In this document: positions 26,091 through 35,183 of the stretch, in pieces
Numbering within the stretch: position 1 is the stretch's first letter
Layout of the letters: the number at the start of each line of letters is the position of its first letter
DNA from: Bifidobacterium pullorum subsp. gallinarum
GTDB taxonomy: Bacteria; Actinomycetota; Actinomycetes; Actinomycetales; Bifidobacteriaceae
Direction of reading: 5' to 3'
NCBI RefSeq assembly: GCF_000741215.1
Contig: NZ_JGYX01000005.1
Location: 310,001-374,000, forward strand
Length of the DNA: 64,000 nt
Notes under the pieces: model-generated
Told to the model about the DNA's origin: nothing
Seen by the model: only the letters and a program-made list of their open reading frames with translations
The model's database searches: none
Made by a program: the position numbers and the translations under genes

Positions 26091-28481
26091 TCACTTCAAC
26101 GCAATGACCGTGAACGACCACGCCGGCGCCTCGTACATGCCGGATGCCAGATCACACGGCCGTTCGACCGGGCGAGTCGGCGCCTCCTCACCGCGAACAC
26201 CCGCATATGGATTGTCGGCAGTCAACACGGTTGCCATGGCGGAAGCGCGAGATGCGGCGGGAATGCCCAGTGCATCAAGGGTCTGCGACAAGCCTACCGA
26301 CACAGGTTCGGCCATCGCGTTGACGATGCGCAGGTAGGTCACGCCGGCCGCTGAATCCCGGGCAACGGCCACCGTACGCCGCGGTTCGTCCAGCTCCTCC
26401 TGTCCCGAGGCGATCGGCTTGCCATCGACACTCAACTCCATACCGGCACCACGGTCGGTCACCTTGACCTGCACGTGCCAAGTGGTGCCCGGACGCACCA
26501 TATCCATGGAGACCTCGGTGCCGACGAGGGTGGATCCGCATCCCTCGCGCACCAGCTGCAGCTCGAAACTGCGTCCGAGCGAGACAACGTTATGGTCCGG
26601 ACCGTCCACATCGCCCATGTGCACCTGCACGCCCCACATGCCCTCGTGGTAGGTCACGGTCATGTCCACCGTGTACGAGTCGGCTTCGAGCGCCAACCCG
26701 GTCACGACCGGCCCGTTGCCGCGATACGCGATGTCCGGCAGTTCGACTCGTTCCCCGGTATCGGTGGTGACGACGATGTCCGTGAGGTCCGCACTCGCGC
26801 CGCCTGTGACGGACAGGCCCACCGTGCGCGGCAGTTCCCGGCGGAACAGGACATCGCCGTCCACGACGACCGGCCATGCCGTGTCGGCCGTGGTGGTGGC
26901 GAACATGCGCTGCACCCAATAGTTGTAGGTAGGGAACACACGCTCGTTGTCGAAATAGATGAGATCGGGGTCCCAGCTGTTATGGCCGTTCTTACAGAAC
27001 AGCGGCGCGTACGAGGCCATCGCCACCACGTCGCCGTTGGCCTCCATCCGGCCCATGACCGCGGCCTCGGCCAAACCGTTGATCAGCCGCGTGTCCCAGG
27101 AACCGTATTCGCCCAGGTAGATCCTCGAACCATTCCGGTCGGCGTGGTCGTAATGGTCGAGGTGATGGAACCACCAGCTGGGCGAACGGTAGGAGTGCTC
27201 GTCCACGATCGGGATTCTCAGTTCGCGGGCGATGCGCCATCCCTCGTCGTAATCGCGGCCGCTCGGGTCGGGGCCGACCGTGCCGACGATGGTGATCTCG
27301 GGATGCGCGGCACGCACCGCGTCATAAATACGACGGAACCGGTCCTCGAAAACGGGATCGATCCGGTCCTCGTTGCCGATGCCGAGGTATTCCAACCCGA
27401 ACGGCTCCGGATGCCCCATTGCGGCGCGCTTCGCCGCCCACGCGTTGGTCTCGGAGTCCGCATTGCAGAAGTCGATCAGGCCGATGACGGAGTCGATGTA
27501 GCCGGGCATGTCCTCGTCGGCGATGGGCACCGGCCCCTGGCTGGTGTTCTGGCAGCTCACGCCGGCGGGCAGCACCGGCAGCGGCTTCGCGCCGATCGTC
27601 TCGCACAGCCGGAAATACTCGTAGAAGCCGATGCGAAAGCTCTGATGATAGCCCCAGACGTTGAAGTTGTGGGGACGGTGTTCGACTGGGCCGATCGTGC
27701 GCTCCCACCGATACATGTTGTCCAATCCCAGGCCGTGGGTGATGCAGCCGCCAGGAAACCGCATGAACCGCGGATGCAGCTCGTCAAGCGCCTGCACCAG
27801 ATCGGGGCGGCAATGCTTCAACCCCTTGTAAGTGGTCGTCGGCTCGCAGGAGACGAAGTCCACGTCCACCACGCCGGCATCCCGGAACAGCACCCGCAGC
27901 GTGCCCTGCGTCGCGATGACTCCCCGCGACCCCCTATCCGTCGGCCCATCGGCGGCCGTCGTCGGGGAGGGAACGGACAGCGTCGTCTCGTATTTCGCCC
28001 ACGATTCGCCGGTCACGGACAGTTCGGCGTCCGCCACCGACTCGCCGTCGTCACCCGCCAGCGCCACATGCACCGGCATCGCGCCGCCGGACATCGAACG
28101 CGCCCACATGGAGAACCGGTAGGTCTCCCCGGCGCGGAACACCATGCCGTCGAACCCGGTGTTCTCCAGGCCGACCGGGCCGCCCGCCACGGAACGGATC
28201 TCGATGCGCGCATGATGGGGGTTCTCCTCCGCCACCGATGTCACGGTCCGCACGCCGAACGTGGCGAACGAGCCGGATGGCACCAGCTTGCGCCACGCCG
28301 TGTAGTTACTCCAATCCGGATGATCGGCGCGAGAGTATTCGAACGCGCCGTTCTGGACGAGTTCGCTGGCCAGACCGCCGTCGGCCGACGATGAGATGTC
28401 CTCGAAGAAGATGCCCCACAGGTCGGTGCTGATTCGGCGGGCGGCGGAGGTGTCCACGGTTGCGGTCAGGGTGTCGGTCAT
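26091..28481 (-). CDS. GH51 alpha-L-arabinofuranosidase (long form with N-terminal sandwich domain)
   Basis: 796 residues from the ATG at 28481 (AAAGGAG upstream). The chain begins with a short strand region (ISTDLWGIFFEDIS), then a CBM4-like beta-sandwich of about 180 residues (GLENTGFDGMVFRAGETYRF), then the GH51 barrel: HPRFMRFPGGCITHG, the acid/base Glu of EYLGIGNEDRI near residue 370 and the nucleophile Glu of RIYLGEYGSWD near 458. A long C-terminal sandwich follows. There is no signal peptide, so it should cut imported arabinosides. The palindrome ACAACGTTGT at 28571 lies about 90 bases before the start and the divergent LacI gene is likely its regulator. Confidence 0.92.
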   Translation of the reverse strand: MTDTLTATVDTSAARRISTDLWGIFFEDISSSADGGLASELVQNGAFEYSRADHPDWSNYTAWRKLVPSGSFATFGVRTVTSVAEENPHHARIEIRSVAGGPVGLENTGFDGMVFRAGETYRFSMWARSMSGGAMPVHVALAGDDGESVADAELSVTGESWAKYETTLSVPSPTTAADGPTDRGSRGVIATQGTLRVLFRDAGVVDVDFVSCEPTTTYKGLKHCRPDLVQALDELHPRFMRFPGGCITHGLGLDNMYRWERTIGPVEHRPHNFNVWGYHQSFRIGFYEYFRLCETIGAKPLPVLPAGVSCQNTSQGPVPIADEDMPGYIDSVIGLIDFCNADSETNAWAAKRAAMGHPEPFGLEYLGIGNEDRIDPVFEDRFRRIYDAVRAAHPEITIVGTVGPDPSGRDYDEGWRIARELRIPIVDEHSYRSPSWWFHHLDHYDHADRNGSRIYLGEYGSWDTRLINGLAEAAVMGRMEANGDVVAMASYAPLFCKNGHNSWDPDLIYFDNERVFPTYNYWVQRMFATTTADTAWPVVVDGDVLFRRELPRTVGLSVTGGASADLTDIVVTTDTGERVELPDIAYRGNGPVVTGLALEADSYTVDMTVTYHEGMWGVQVHMGDVDGPDHNVVSLGRSFELQLVREGCGSTLVGTEVSMDMVRPGTTWHVQVKVTDRGAGMELSVDGKPIASGQEELDEPRRTVAVARDSAAGVTYLRIVNAMAEPVSVGLSQTLDALGIPAASRASAMATVLTADNPYAGVRGEEAPTRPVERPCDLASGMYEAPAWSFTVIALK

Positions 28482-28570
28482 CAGAGCTCCTTTGCGGGGA
28501 TGTGCAGAATCGGGTCGGGCTGCGGTCGGCGCCGGCGCGACGCGGCGTCGGTATGGCGACGGCGTTCGGG

Positions 28571-28580
28571 ACAACGTTGT
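28571..28580. promoter_or_regulatory. LacI-type operator candidate upstream of long GH51
   Basis: ACAACGTTGT is a perfect 10 bp palindrome with the central CG typical of LacI-family operators, 90 bases before the GH51 start. AACGTTGTA followed by a C also occurs upstream of the GH27 gene (33459). Confidence 0.5.
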
Positions 28581-28639
28581 ATCGTCGGCCTAGTGTAGAC
28601 CACGGCGACACAACACGCTAATCGATTCAATCATTGTCG

Positions 28640-28653
28640 TACGGCATGCCGTA
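28640..28653. promoter_or_regulatory. Perfect 14 bp palindrome before the LacI gene
   Basis: TACGGCATGCCGTA is fully self-complementary and lies 65 bases before the regulator start. CGGCAT/ATGCCG reappears with a 3-base spacer upstream of GH127 (37432-37446). It is a candidate autoregulatory operator. Confidence 0.5.
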
Positions 28654-28717
28654 TCCGCCGCGGACCGCGGGGCGGCGCGATATACCATGGAGCCGGAGCC
28701 GTTTGGAAGGAGATGCC

Positions 28718-29761
28718 ATGGTCACGCTCGACGATGTCGCCGCACGCGCCGGCGTCTCACGCATGACGGCGTCGAACGCGCTCCGGGGCAAGACGATCGT
28801 GCGCCCGGAAACGGCTCGCAAGGTCATCGCGGCCGCCGAGGAGCTCGGCTACCACCCCAACCTTGCGGCGCGCCAGCTCAGTTCGGGACGCACCCACGTC
28901 ATCGGTCTGACCGTCGCCGACTTCGACCTGATCTTCCCCGCCGCCCTGGCCGCGGCCATCTCCGACCGGGCCCAGACGCTCGGATACCAGGTCATCGTGC
29001 AGCAGACGCGGTTCTCGCACGACTTCGAACGCCGCATGCTGTCCAGCGCCACCAGCCAGATCTGCGACGGCACGATCATCTGCTGGCCCAGTTCCGCCTC
29101 CGCCGAGATGGAGACCTTCGCCCGCACCCACCCGCTGGTGCTGCTGGACGGGTTCGGCCTGGAAGGGCGCTGCGACTGCGTGTTCACCCCCTGCGCCGAA
29201 GGCATGGCGGCGGCGATGCGGCATCTGATCGAGCATGGCTGCCGCAGGGTGCTGATGCTCGGCGGCAGCTATCTGCCGCCGGAACGGTTCGCGGAGGCCG
29301 ACACCTCCGAACGACGCCGTATCTGGGGTGCGGCCGAAGGACTACTGTCGAACGGCCTGCCGTACCGCGCCGACGACGTCTACCCCTGCGGCTGGACGCG
29401 TGAGGCGGGGTACCGCCGCATGCGGGCCATCCTCGAGGAACGCCGCGACTTCGACGGCGTCTGCTGTCTGAACGACCCGATCGCGATCGGCGCGCTCACG
29501 GCGCTGACCGACGCCGGGATCCGCGTGCCGCAGGATGTGGCGGTCATCGGGTTCGATGGCGTGGAGGACGGCCGATATCTCTCCCCCGGTCTGACGAGCG
29601 TGGCCATCGACCCGAGGCAGGCCGCCGAGGTCTGCCTGGATCTGCTCATCGAACGCATCGGACAGCGGCCGGACGTCCCCACGGATGACGGAACCGCACC
29701 GCCGCGGACGATCACCCTCGGGTACCGGCTCGAATCGCGCGGCAGCGGTGAACGCCTGTGA
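28718..29761 (+). CDS. LacI-family transcriptional regulator of the glycosidase cluster
   Basis: 347 residues from the ATG at 28718, with GGAAGGAG six bases before; the longer frame upstream crosses the operator region. The DNA-binding domain reads TLDDVAARAGVSRMTASNALRG, with the hinge LAARQLSSGRTHVIGLTVADF. The effector domain ends with RVPQDVAVIGFDGVEDGRYLSPGLTSVAID. It is divergent from the long GH51 gene and directly upstream of GH31 in the same direction, so it probably controls both. The inducer is unknown. Confidence 0.92.
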   Translation: MVTLDDVAARAGVSRMTASNALRGKTIVRPETARKVIAAAEELGYHPNLAARQLSSGRTHVIGLTVADFDLIFPAALAAAISDRAQTLGYQVIVQQTRFSHDFERRMLSSATSQICDGTIICWPSSASAEMETFARTHPLVLLDGFGLEGRCDCVFTPCAEGMAAAMRHLIEHGCRRVLMLGGSYLPPERFAEADTSERRRIWGAAEGLLSNGLPYRADDVYPCGWTREAGYRRMRAILEERRDFDGVCCLNDPIAIGALTALTDAGIRVPQDVAVIGFDGVEDGRYLSPGLTSVAIDPRQAAEVCLDLLIERIGQRPDVPTDDGTAPPRTITLGYRLESRGSGERL

Positions 29762-29817
29762 TTCGCAGGCGCACCCCTTGATATCGCCGCCCAAGCCACA
29801 CGTGCTTGCCGCACCGA

Positions 29818-29835
29818 AATTTTAGCGCTACAATT
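29818..29835. promoter_or_regulatory. LacI-type operator upstream of GH31
   Basis: AATTTTAGCGCTACAATT is an 18 bp palindrome with one mismatch, centred on AGCGCT, the commonest LacI/CcpA-like operator core. It lies 105 bases before the GH31 start. TCACGTGA follows at once. Confidence 0.65.
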
Positions 29836-29939
29836 CACGTGACAACAGGGAATGCATCCCGCGCATCCCGGCGGAGCAGCATCGCCCCGACCGCATAAAC
29901 CCGCGGACGCATTCCACCCAACACAGCGAAGGAGCTTCC

Positions 29940-31991
29940 ATGACCATCACCTCGCCATTCACCGCCGCCGACGGCGCCCTGACCTGGGTCGGCGACGGCG
30001 AAACCGTCCGCATCGAACCATGGGGCGCGAACAGCATCCGCGTCCGGGCCCGCTTCATGCAGCCGATCGCCGACGCCGACTGGGCGCTGCTGCCGCCGCC
30101 CGCCGACGCCCCCGCACCGACCATCGTCATCGCCGATGACGGCTCCCAGGCCTCCCTGACCAACGGAGGCATCACCGTGACCGCGCGCATGCCCCGTTGG
30201 GACGGCCGCTGCGAGCTCACGTTCACCGACGCCGACGGCACCGTGCTGTTCAAGGAGGCCGACGACGGCGGCGCGTTGCGGCTCAAGTCGCGCAAGTACG
30301 AGCCGCTGCCCGGCGGCGGCGTCCGCACCACCGTCACATTCGACGCCGACCCACATGAACACCTGTACGGCATGGGCGAATACCAGCAGCCCGTCATGGA
30401 CCTCAAGGACACGACCCTGGAACTGGCGCACCGCAACTCGCAGGTGTCGGTGCCGTTCGTCGTCTCCTCGAAGGGCTACGGCTTCCTGTGGCACAATCCG
30501 GCGGTCGGCCGCGCCACGTTCGCCAAGACCGGCACGCAGTGGCAGGCAGCGGCCTGCGACCAGATCGACTACTGGGTCACCGCCGGCGACTCCCCGGCGC
30601 AGATCGAGCGCCAGTACGCCGACGCGACCGGCCACGCGCCCGTCATGCCCGAATGGGGCCTGGGCTTCTGGCAGTGCAAGCTGCGCTACTGGAACCAGGA
30701 GCAACTGCTCGAGACCGCGCGCGAGTTCAAGCGCCGCGGCATCCCGATCGACCTGATCGTCATCGACTTCTTCCACTGGCCGCTGATGGGCGACTTCCGG
30801 TTTGACGAGGAGTTCTGGCCCGACCCGAAGGCCATGACCGACGAGCTGCACGAGATGGGCATCAAGCTCATGGTCTCGGTCTGGCCGCAGATCGATCTGG
30901 AATCCGAGAACTACGACGAGATGCGCGCCCACAACTACCTGGCGCACGTGACCTCGGGCAAGGATGTAGGCATGTGGTGGCCGCGCGACAACCAGTTCCT
31001 CGACGCCACGAATCCGGAGGCGCGCGCCTTCGTGTGGGGCCTGGCCAAGCGCAACTACACCGACATGGGCGTCGACGCGTTCTGGCTGGACGAGGCCGAG
31101 CCCGAATGGGGCGGCGACTACGACTACGACCACTACCTGTTCCATATCGGCCCGGTGAACAAGGTCGGCAACGTGTACCCGCAGCTGTACAACAAGACGT
31201 TCTACGACGGGCAGCTGGAGATCGGCCGCGAGGGCGACATCGTGAACCTGACGCGCGCCGCCTGGGCCGGCTCGCAGCGCTACGGTTCGCTGGTGTGGTC
31301 GGGCGACGTGCACTCGACGTTCGACGATCTCAAGGCGCAGATCACCTGCCAGGTGCATATGGGCATGGCCGGCATCCCGTGGTTCACCACCGACATGGGC
31401 GGGTTCGCGGGCGGCGACCCGAACGACCCGGACTTCCGCGAGCTGTACGTGCGCTGGTGCCAGTTCTCCTGCTTCTCGCCGGTGATGCGCAACCACGGCG
31501 ACCGTTCGCCCGCCACCAAGGTGCCCGGCAAGCCGACGTTTGATCGCAAGGGCAACCCGATCGACCACATCCACACCGGCGCGGACAACGAGCCGTGGAG
31601 CTACGGCGAGGACGTCGAGCGGATCGTGTGCAAGTACATCGCCGTCCGGGAGGCGATGCGCCCGTATACGCGCGACCTGTTCGCGCAGGCGCACGCCGAC
31701 GGGCAGCCGGTCGCCCGCGGCCTGTTCTACGAGTTCCCGGACGACGAGGCCGCAGCCGACGTGGCCGACGAGTATCTGTTCGGCCCGGACCTACTCGTGG
31801 CACCCGTCACCGAACTCGGCGCGCGCTCGCGCGAGGTCTATCTGCCGGGCGACGAGTCGACCACGTGGACGAATCTGCACGACGGCGCCGAGTACGCCGG
31901 CGGCAGGACTGTCACGGTCGACGCGCCGCTCGACGTGCTGCCGCTGTTCGCCCGCAACGGCGCCGATCACGCCCTGAACGGCATGATCTGA
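29940..31991 (+). CDS. GH31 alpha-glycosidase (alpha-xylosidase-like)
   Basis: 683 residues. An N-terminal beta-sandwich (about 1-210) precedes the GH31 barrel: GLGFWQCKLRYWNQEQLLETA, IDLIVIDFFHWPLMGDF, the nucleophile Asp in DAFWLDEAEPEWGG near residue 384, and the acid/base Asp in LVWSGDVHSTF near 454, followed by GFAGGDPNDPDF. The overall layout is that of YicI-type alpha-xylosidases and related enzymes. There is no signal peptide. GAAGGAGCTTCC precedes the ATG. Whether it takes xyloside or glucoside cannot be decided from sequence; the arabinose-oriented neighbours make a plant cell-wall substrate likely. Confidence 0.9.
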   Translation: MTITSPFTAADGALTWVGDGETVRIEPWGANSIRVRARFMQPIADADWALLPPPADAPAPTIVIADDGSQASLTNGGITVTARMPRWDGRCELTFTDADGTVLFKEADDGGALRLKSRKYEPLPGGGVRTTVTFDADPHEHLYGMGEYQQPVMDLKDTTLELAHRNSQVSVPFVVSSKGYGFLWHNPAVGRATFAKTGTQWQAAACDQIDYWVTAGDSPAQIERQYADATGHAPVMPEWGLGFWQCKLRYWNQEQLLETAREFKRRGIPIDLIVIDFFHWPLMGDFRFDEEFWPDPKAMTDELHEMGIKLMVSVWPQIDLESENYDEMRAHNYLAHVTSGKDVGMWWPRDNQFLDATNPEARAFVWGLAKRNYTDMGVDAFWLDEAEPEWGGDYDYDHYLFHIGPVNKVGNVYPQLYNKTFYDGQLEIGREGDIVNLTRAAWAGSQRYGSLVWSGDVHSTFDDLKAQITCQVHMGMAGIPWFTTDMGGFAGGDPNDPDFRELYVRWCQFSCFSPVMRNHGDRSPATKVPGKPTFDRKGNPIDHIHTGADNEPWSYGEDVERIVCKYIAVREAMRPYTRDLFAQAHADGQPVARGLFYEFPDDEAAADVADEYLFGPDLLVAPVTELGARSREVYLPGDESTTWTNLHDGAEYAGGRTVTVDAPLDVLPLFARNGADHALNGMI

Positions 31992-31992
31992 T

Positions 31993-33396
31993 TCACTTGG
32001 GATCGAGGGCGATCCACAGTACGCCGTGGGGCGGAATCGTGCCGCGGATCACGCGGTCGGCCCCCTCGCCCTCGATCCGCACGTCGGCGGGCGTGGCGCC
32101 GTCCTCGATGCCGGCGAACAGGTCGCTCAGCGTCCAACGGCCGTCGCGTTCGTCCAGTCCCACAATCGACTGCAACTCGATGTTCCGGCCGAGCTCGTAC
32201 GCATCGTCGCCGGTCCAGAACAGCGCGGCGTAGTGGCCGCCGTCGTGCGCGGACATCGTGCCGTCTGCCCAGTCAGCGGCGTCGGCGGCCCACACGATGA
32301 GTTCGCCGCGGTAGGAGTTCTCGTCGTCCCAGCTGGCGAAGATCCGCTCGCGCACGGTCTCGTGGTTGTTGCGGGATCCGGCGGTGACCTCACGCAGCGC
32401 GGGATTGGCGAGCGCGACGATGGTCTGAGACGTGGAGGTGGGCAGGTCGCCGCCGACCATGAGCGGGCTGCGGCCCATGCACCACAGGGCGAGCAGCGAT
32501 CGGCGCTCGTCGGGGGTCAGGCGGCAGTCGCGGTCGTCGCCGCGCTCGGCGCGCAGGCCGATGTGGCCGAGCGGGAGCATGTCGGCGTCGGCCCAGTGGC
32601 CGGTGGTCTGGAACGGCGCCCAGCGGGCCAGGCGTGCGAACTGCTGGTAGATGTCCTCCCAGCGGTCCCACAGGTCGTCGGAGATGCGCCACATCTCGGC
32701 GTTGCCGCGCAGGAAGTCCACGTAGCCGGTGGATACCCAGCCGCCGGGCGACAACGACAGCGTGATCTCACGCCCGTATTTGGCTTCGGCTTTGGCGATG
32801 GCGCGATGGTAGGCGGCGATTTCGTCGGCATGGAACGGGGTCTGCATGTCGTCGACCTTGAGGAAGTCGAGTCCCCAGGCGGCGAACTGGTCGATCTGCG
32901 CGTCGTACCAGGCCTGTGCGCCGGGATGGTTCTGGTTCAGGCCGTAGTTGTCGGGGTTCCAGACGCATACGTGGTCGAGGTCGGCGATGTCGCGGGCCGT
33001 GTACGTGGTACCGAGCACCGGCAGGTTGTTCTCGACGGCGATGCGTGGGATGCCGCGCATCATGTGCACGCCGAGTTTCAGGCCGAGCGCGTGCACCTGT
33101 TCGGCGATCGGCCCGAAACCGCGGCCGTTGACCGATGACGGGAACCGCTGCGGGTCGGGCAGCTGCCGGCCGTATTCGTCGAGGATGAGCGGCGCGTTCT
33201 CGTTGTAGCCGTGGGCGCGGGCGGTCGGGTCGTACCAGTCGATGTCGATGACGAGCGTATCCCACCCGGCGTCCAGTAGATGTTCGGCCATGAACCGCGC
33301 GTTGGCGAGCACCTCGGCCTCGGTGACGGTGGTGCCGTATGAATCCCAGCTGTTCCAGCCCATCGGCGGACGCCATGCTTTGGTTGCCGCGCTCAT
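31993..33396 (-). CDS. GH27-family glycosidase (alpha-galactosidase or beta-L-arabinopyranosidase)
   Basis: 467 residues. Signature PPMGWNSWDSYGTTVTEAEV at the N-terminus, VIDIDWYDP, KLGVHMMRGIPR, the nucleophile Asp in LDFLKVDDMQTPFHAD near residue 180 and the acid/base Asp in MWRISDDLWDRWED near 239, plus SPLMVGGDLP. Family GH27 and its clan-D relatives include alpha-galactosidase and beta-L-arabinopyranosidase; the arabinose context makes either plausible, for instance for side chains of arabinogalactan. AAAGGGG precedes the ATG. It converges on GH31 with one base between the two stops. Confidence 0.87.
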   Translation of the reverse strand: MSAATKAWRPPMGWNSWDSYGTTVTEAEVLANARFMAEHLLDAGWDTLVIDIDWYDPTARAHGYNENAPLILDEYGRQLPDPQRFPSSVNGRGFGPIAEQVHALGLKLGVHMMRGIPRIAVENNLPVLGTTYTARDIADLDHVCVWNPDNYGLNQNHPGAQAWYDAQIDQFAAWGLDFLKVDDMQTPFHADEIAAYHRAIAKAEAKYGREITLSLSPGGWVSTGYVDFLRGNAEMWRISDDLWDRWEDIYQQFARLARWAPFQTTGHWADADMLPLGHIGLRAERGDDRDCRLTPDERRSLLALWCMGRSPLMVGGDLPTSTSQTIVALANPALREVTAGSRNNHETVRERIFASWDDENSYRGELIVWAADAADWADGTMSAHDGGHYAALFWTGDDAYELGRNIELQSIVGLDERDGRWTLSDLFAGIEDGATPADVRIEGEGADRVIRGTIPPHGVLWIALDPK

Positions 33397-33449
33397 TGAT
33401 TCCCCTTTCCGCCGCGCCGATCGCCTTTGGGCGCGGGTCGGCGACGACC

Positions 33450-33467
33450 TGTACGAAAACGTTGTAC
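33450..33467. promoter_or_regulatory. Operator-like palindrome between GH27 and the GH43 fragment
   Basis: TGTACGAAAACGTTGTAC has GTAC at both ends and a central AACGTT. It shares AACGTTGTA with the operator candidate at 28571, so one LacI regulator may serve both. It lies between two divergent genes. Confidence 0.45.
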
Positions 33468-33562
33468 CGTTACGGTTGATATACTATCAGCATCGCTGGC
33501 AGCAATCACCGCCGCCCGGCGCAGGACGGCGGGATATACGCGTTTCCGCACGAGGAGTCCAG

Positions 33563-34105
33563 ATGAACGCTTCAGAACCCACCACCGCCGATTTCCGCAC
33601 GTTCTCCGATCCGGTCAAGTGGATCGACCGCAAGAACGTGATCATCGACACCACCATGCTGCGCGACGATGACGGCTGGTGGTACCGCGTGTCCAAGGAT
33701 TCCGAGATCACGATCGAGAGGACCCGCAACCCGTACGCGGTCGCGCGCGAGGTGCTGCGCACCGACGACCCGAACGAGTGGAGTTTCGTCGGCACGCTCA
33801 CCGATCTGTTGGGTAACGGCCGCTATTCGGAGCACTATCTGGAGGGGCCGGAGCTGTTCGTGTTCAATGACGACGACGTGGCGACGGTGAACGGACGTCC
33901 GATGCGCTACGGCCTGATGTGCGATCAGTATGCGGAGGGCAAGGGGTACACGCCGTTCCGTTCGGCGGATCTGGGGTCACGCGACCCGCTGGATTGGGCG
34001 GCGGCCGACGACATCGACTTCGGCCGGCTCAAGAAGCGCCACGGCGCGATCCTGCCGATCACCGAGGCCGAGTACGAGGCGATCGAGGACACCTTCGCCA
34101 ACTGA
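33563..34105 (+). CDS. N-terminally truncated GH43-like protein
   Basis: 180 residues with its own ATG and a GAGGAG ribosome site. The sequence matches the later blades of a five-bladed GH43 propeller: DPVKWIDRKNVIIDTTMLRDDDGWWYRV (pKa-modulator Asp region), YLEGPELFVFN (general-acid Glu) and YGLMCDQYAEGKGYTPF, ending LPITEAEYEAI. The first blades with the catalytic-base Asp are missing, and the DNA upstream does not encode them in any frame. It is thus probably inactive as a glycosidase, either a remnant or a repurposed carbohydrate-binding protein. It might be called a pseudogene, but it has an intact start and stop. Confidence 0.7.
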   Translation: MNASEPTTADFRTFSDPVKWIDRKNVIIDTTMLRDDDGWWYRVSKDSEITIERTRNPYAVAREVLRTDDPNEWSFVGTLTDLLGNGRYSEHYLEGPELFVFNDDDVATVNGRPMRYGLMCDQYAEGKGYTPFRSADLGSRDPLDWAAADDIDFGRLKKRHGAILPITEAEYEAIEDTFAN

Positions 34106-34207
34106 TCCGGCGCATCGACGAGACACACCATGCCGATGGCACAGACCGTCGCCCCGACTCCCGCGCCATCGTCGGCCACCGCCTCATCGCCCGCGAATCC
34201 ACCGACC

Positions 34208-35179
34208 TCACTCCGTGTTGAACAGGCGCGCGGGGAAGGCTTCACGGTATTGGGTCGGCGTCAGGCCGGTACGGCGTTTGAAAACACGCATGAAATACTT
34301 AGGGTCGTCGTATCCCACCTCGGCGGCGATATCGGTCACGGGGCTGGTGGTGGACGACAGCAGTTCGCGCGCCCGGTCGATCCGGTATTCGGCGATCTGC
34401 TCGGCGACGCCGATGCCGAACACCCGCCGGTACAGCGAGGTCAAGTAACTGGGCGTGTAGTGGAACCGTTCGGCCACGCCGGCTACGGTGACATCCTCAT
34501 ACGTGTTCGCCCTCAGCCATGCGCGTACCGACCGCATGGCCGCCAGCCCGGAATCCGATGTCCGCCCCGATCTCCGCGCCCGCTCCTGCGCCGAGACCTC
34601 CAGCAACAGGCTGGTGGCGAAGTAATCGCAGTACGCGTTACGGTATGGGCCGAATTCGGCGAACAGATCGACCATCTGGGCGAACATGACGGACAGTCGA
34701 TCCGGATTCGCGACCTCGGCCAGATCAGGCAGGATAAGATACCGGTCATCCTTCGGCAGCGCACTGCCGGACATCATGGGATGCAACCCGTCATCGCCGT
34801 TTCCTCCGACCGCGCGATGCCCTGCATCCACCTCCGCTGCCGTGTCCATGCCGACGGCACACCCCGCAACCGTCCGGCCGGCATCGGCCTGCGCAACGGC
34901 GCACACGGGCAATCGGAAATGCATCCAATAGAACTCCAGGTCGGCAGTGATGGACTCGGTGCCGGCATGTTCCACACCAAGCGGGAACAGCGCCACCTCA
35001 TGCGCGGCGATGTGCATCCGGCGTTCCCCGACACGGATCGGAAGCACACCCCGGCGCACAAACACCAGTTCATGCTGGTCCATCGTGCGCCGCATATGCC
35101 GCCACCCCGGCCCGGACACGAACCGCCCGACCGATTGGAACGCCACCGGCCCATCCAGCCGCCCAACCATCACCGCCAT
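34208..35179 (-). CDS. AraC-family transcriptional regulator
   Basis: 323 residues from the ATG at 35179; a GTG at 35191 would overlap the GH127 stop by 8 bases. An N-terminal cupin-like sensor (HELVFVRRGVLPIRVGERR, then HAGTESI) is followed by two helix-turn-helix motifs in the last 100 residues (VAERFHYTPSYLTSLYRRVFG and VTDIAAEVGYDDPKYFMRVFKRRTGLTP). It is directly downstream of GH127 in the same direction, so it is probably co-transcribed and sets up feedback control of that enzyme by an arabinose-type ligand. No ribosome site is evident, consistent with translational coupling. Confidence 0.9.
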   Translation of the reverse strand: MAVMVGRLDGPVAFQSVGRFVSGPGWRHMRRTMDQHELVFVRRGVLPIRVGERRMHIAAHEVALFPLGVEHAGTESITADLEFYWMHFRLPVCAVAQADAGRTVAGCAVGMDTAAEVDAGHRAVGGNGDDGLHPMMSGSALPKDDRYLILPDLAEVANPDRLSVMFAQMVDLFAEFGPYRNAYCDYFATSLLLEVSAQERARRSGRTSDSGLAAMRSVRAWLRANTYEDVTVAGVAERFHYTPSYLTSLYRRVFGIGVAEQIAEYRIDRARELLSSTTSPVTDIAAEVGYDDPKYFMRVFKRRTGLTPTQYREAFPARLFNTE

Positions 35180-35183
35180 ACGC

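Noticed and set aside
29835-31694. A 619-residue minus-strand open frame opposite GH31
   Set aside because: No motif, antisense composition, and the GH31 catalytic residues are all on the plus strand.
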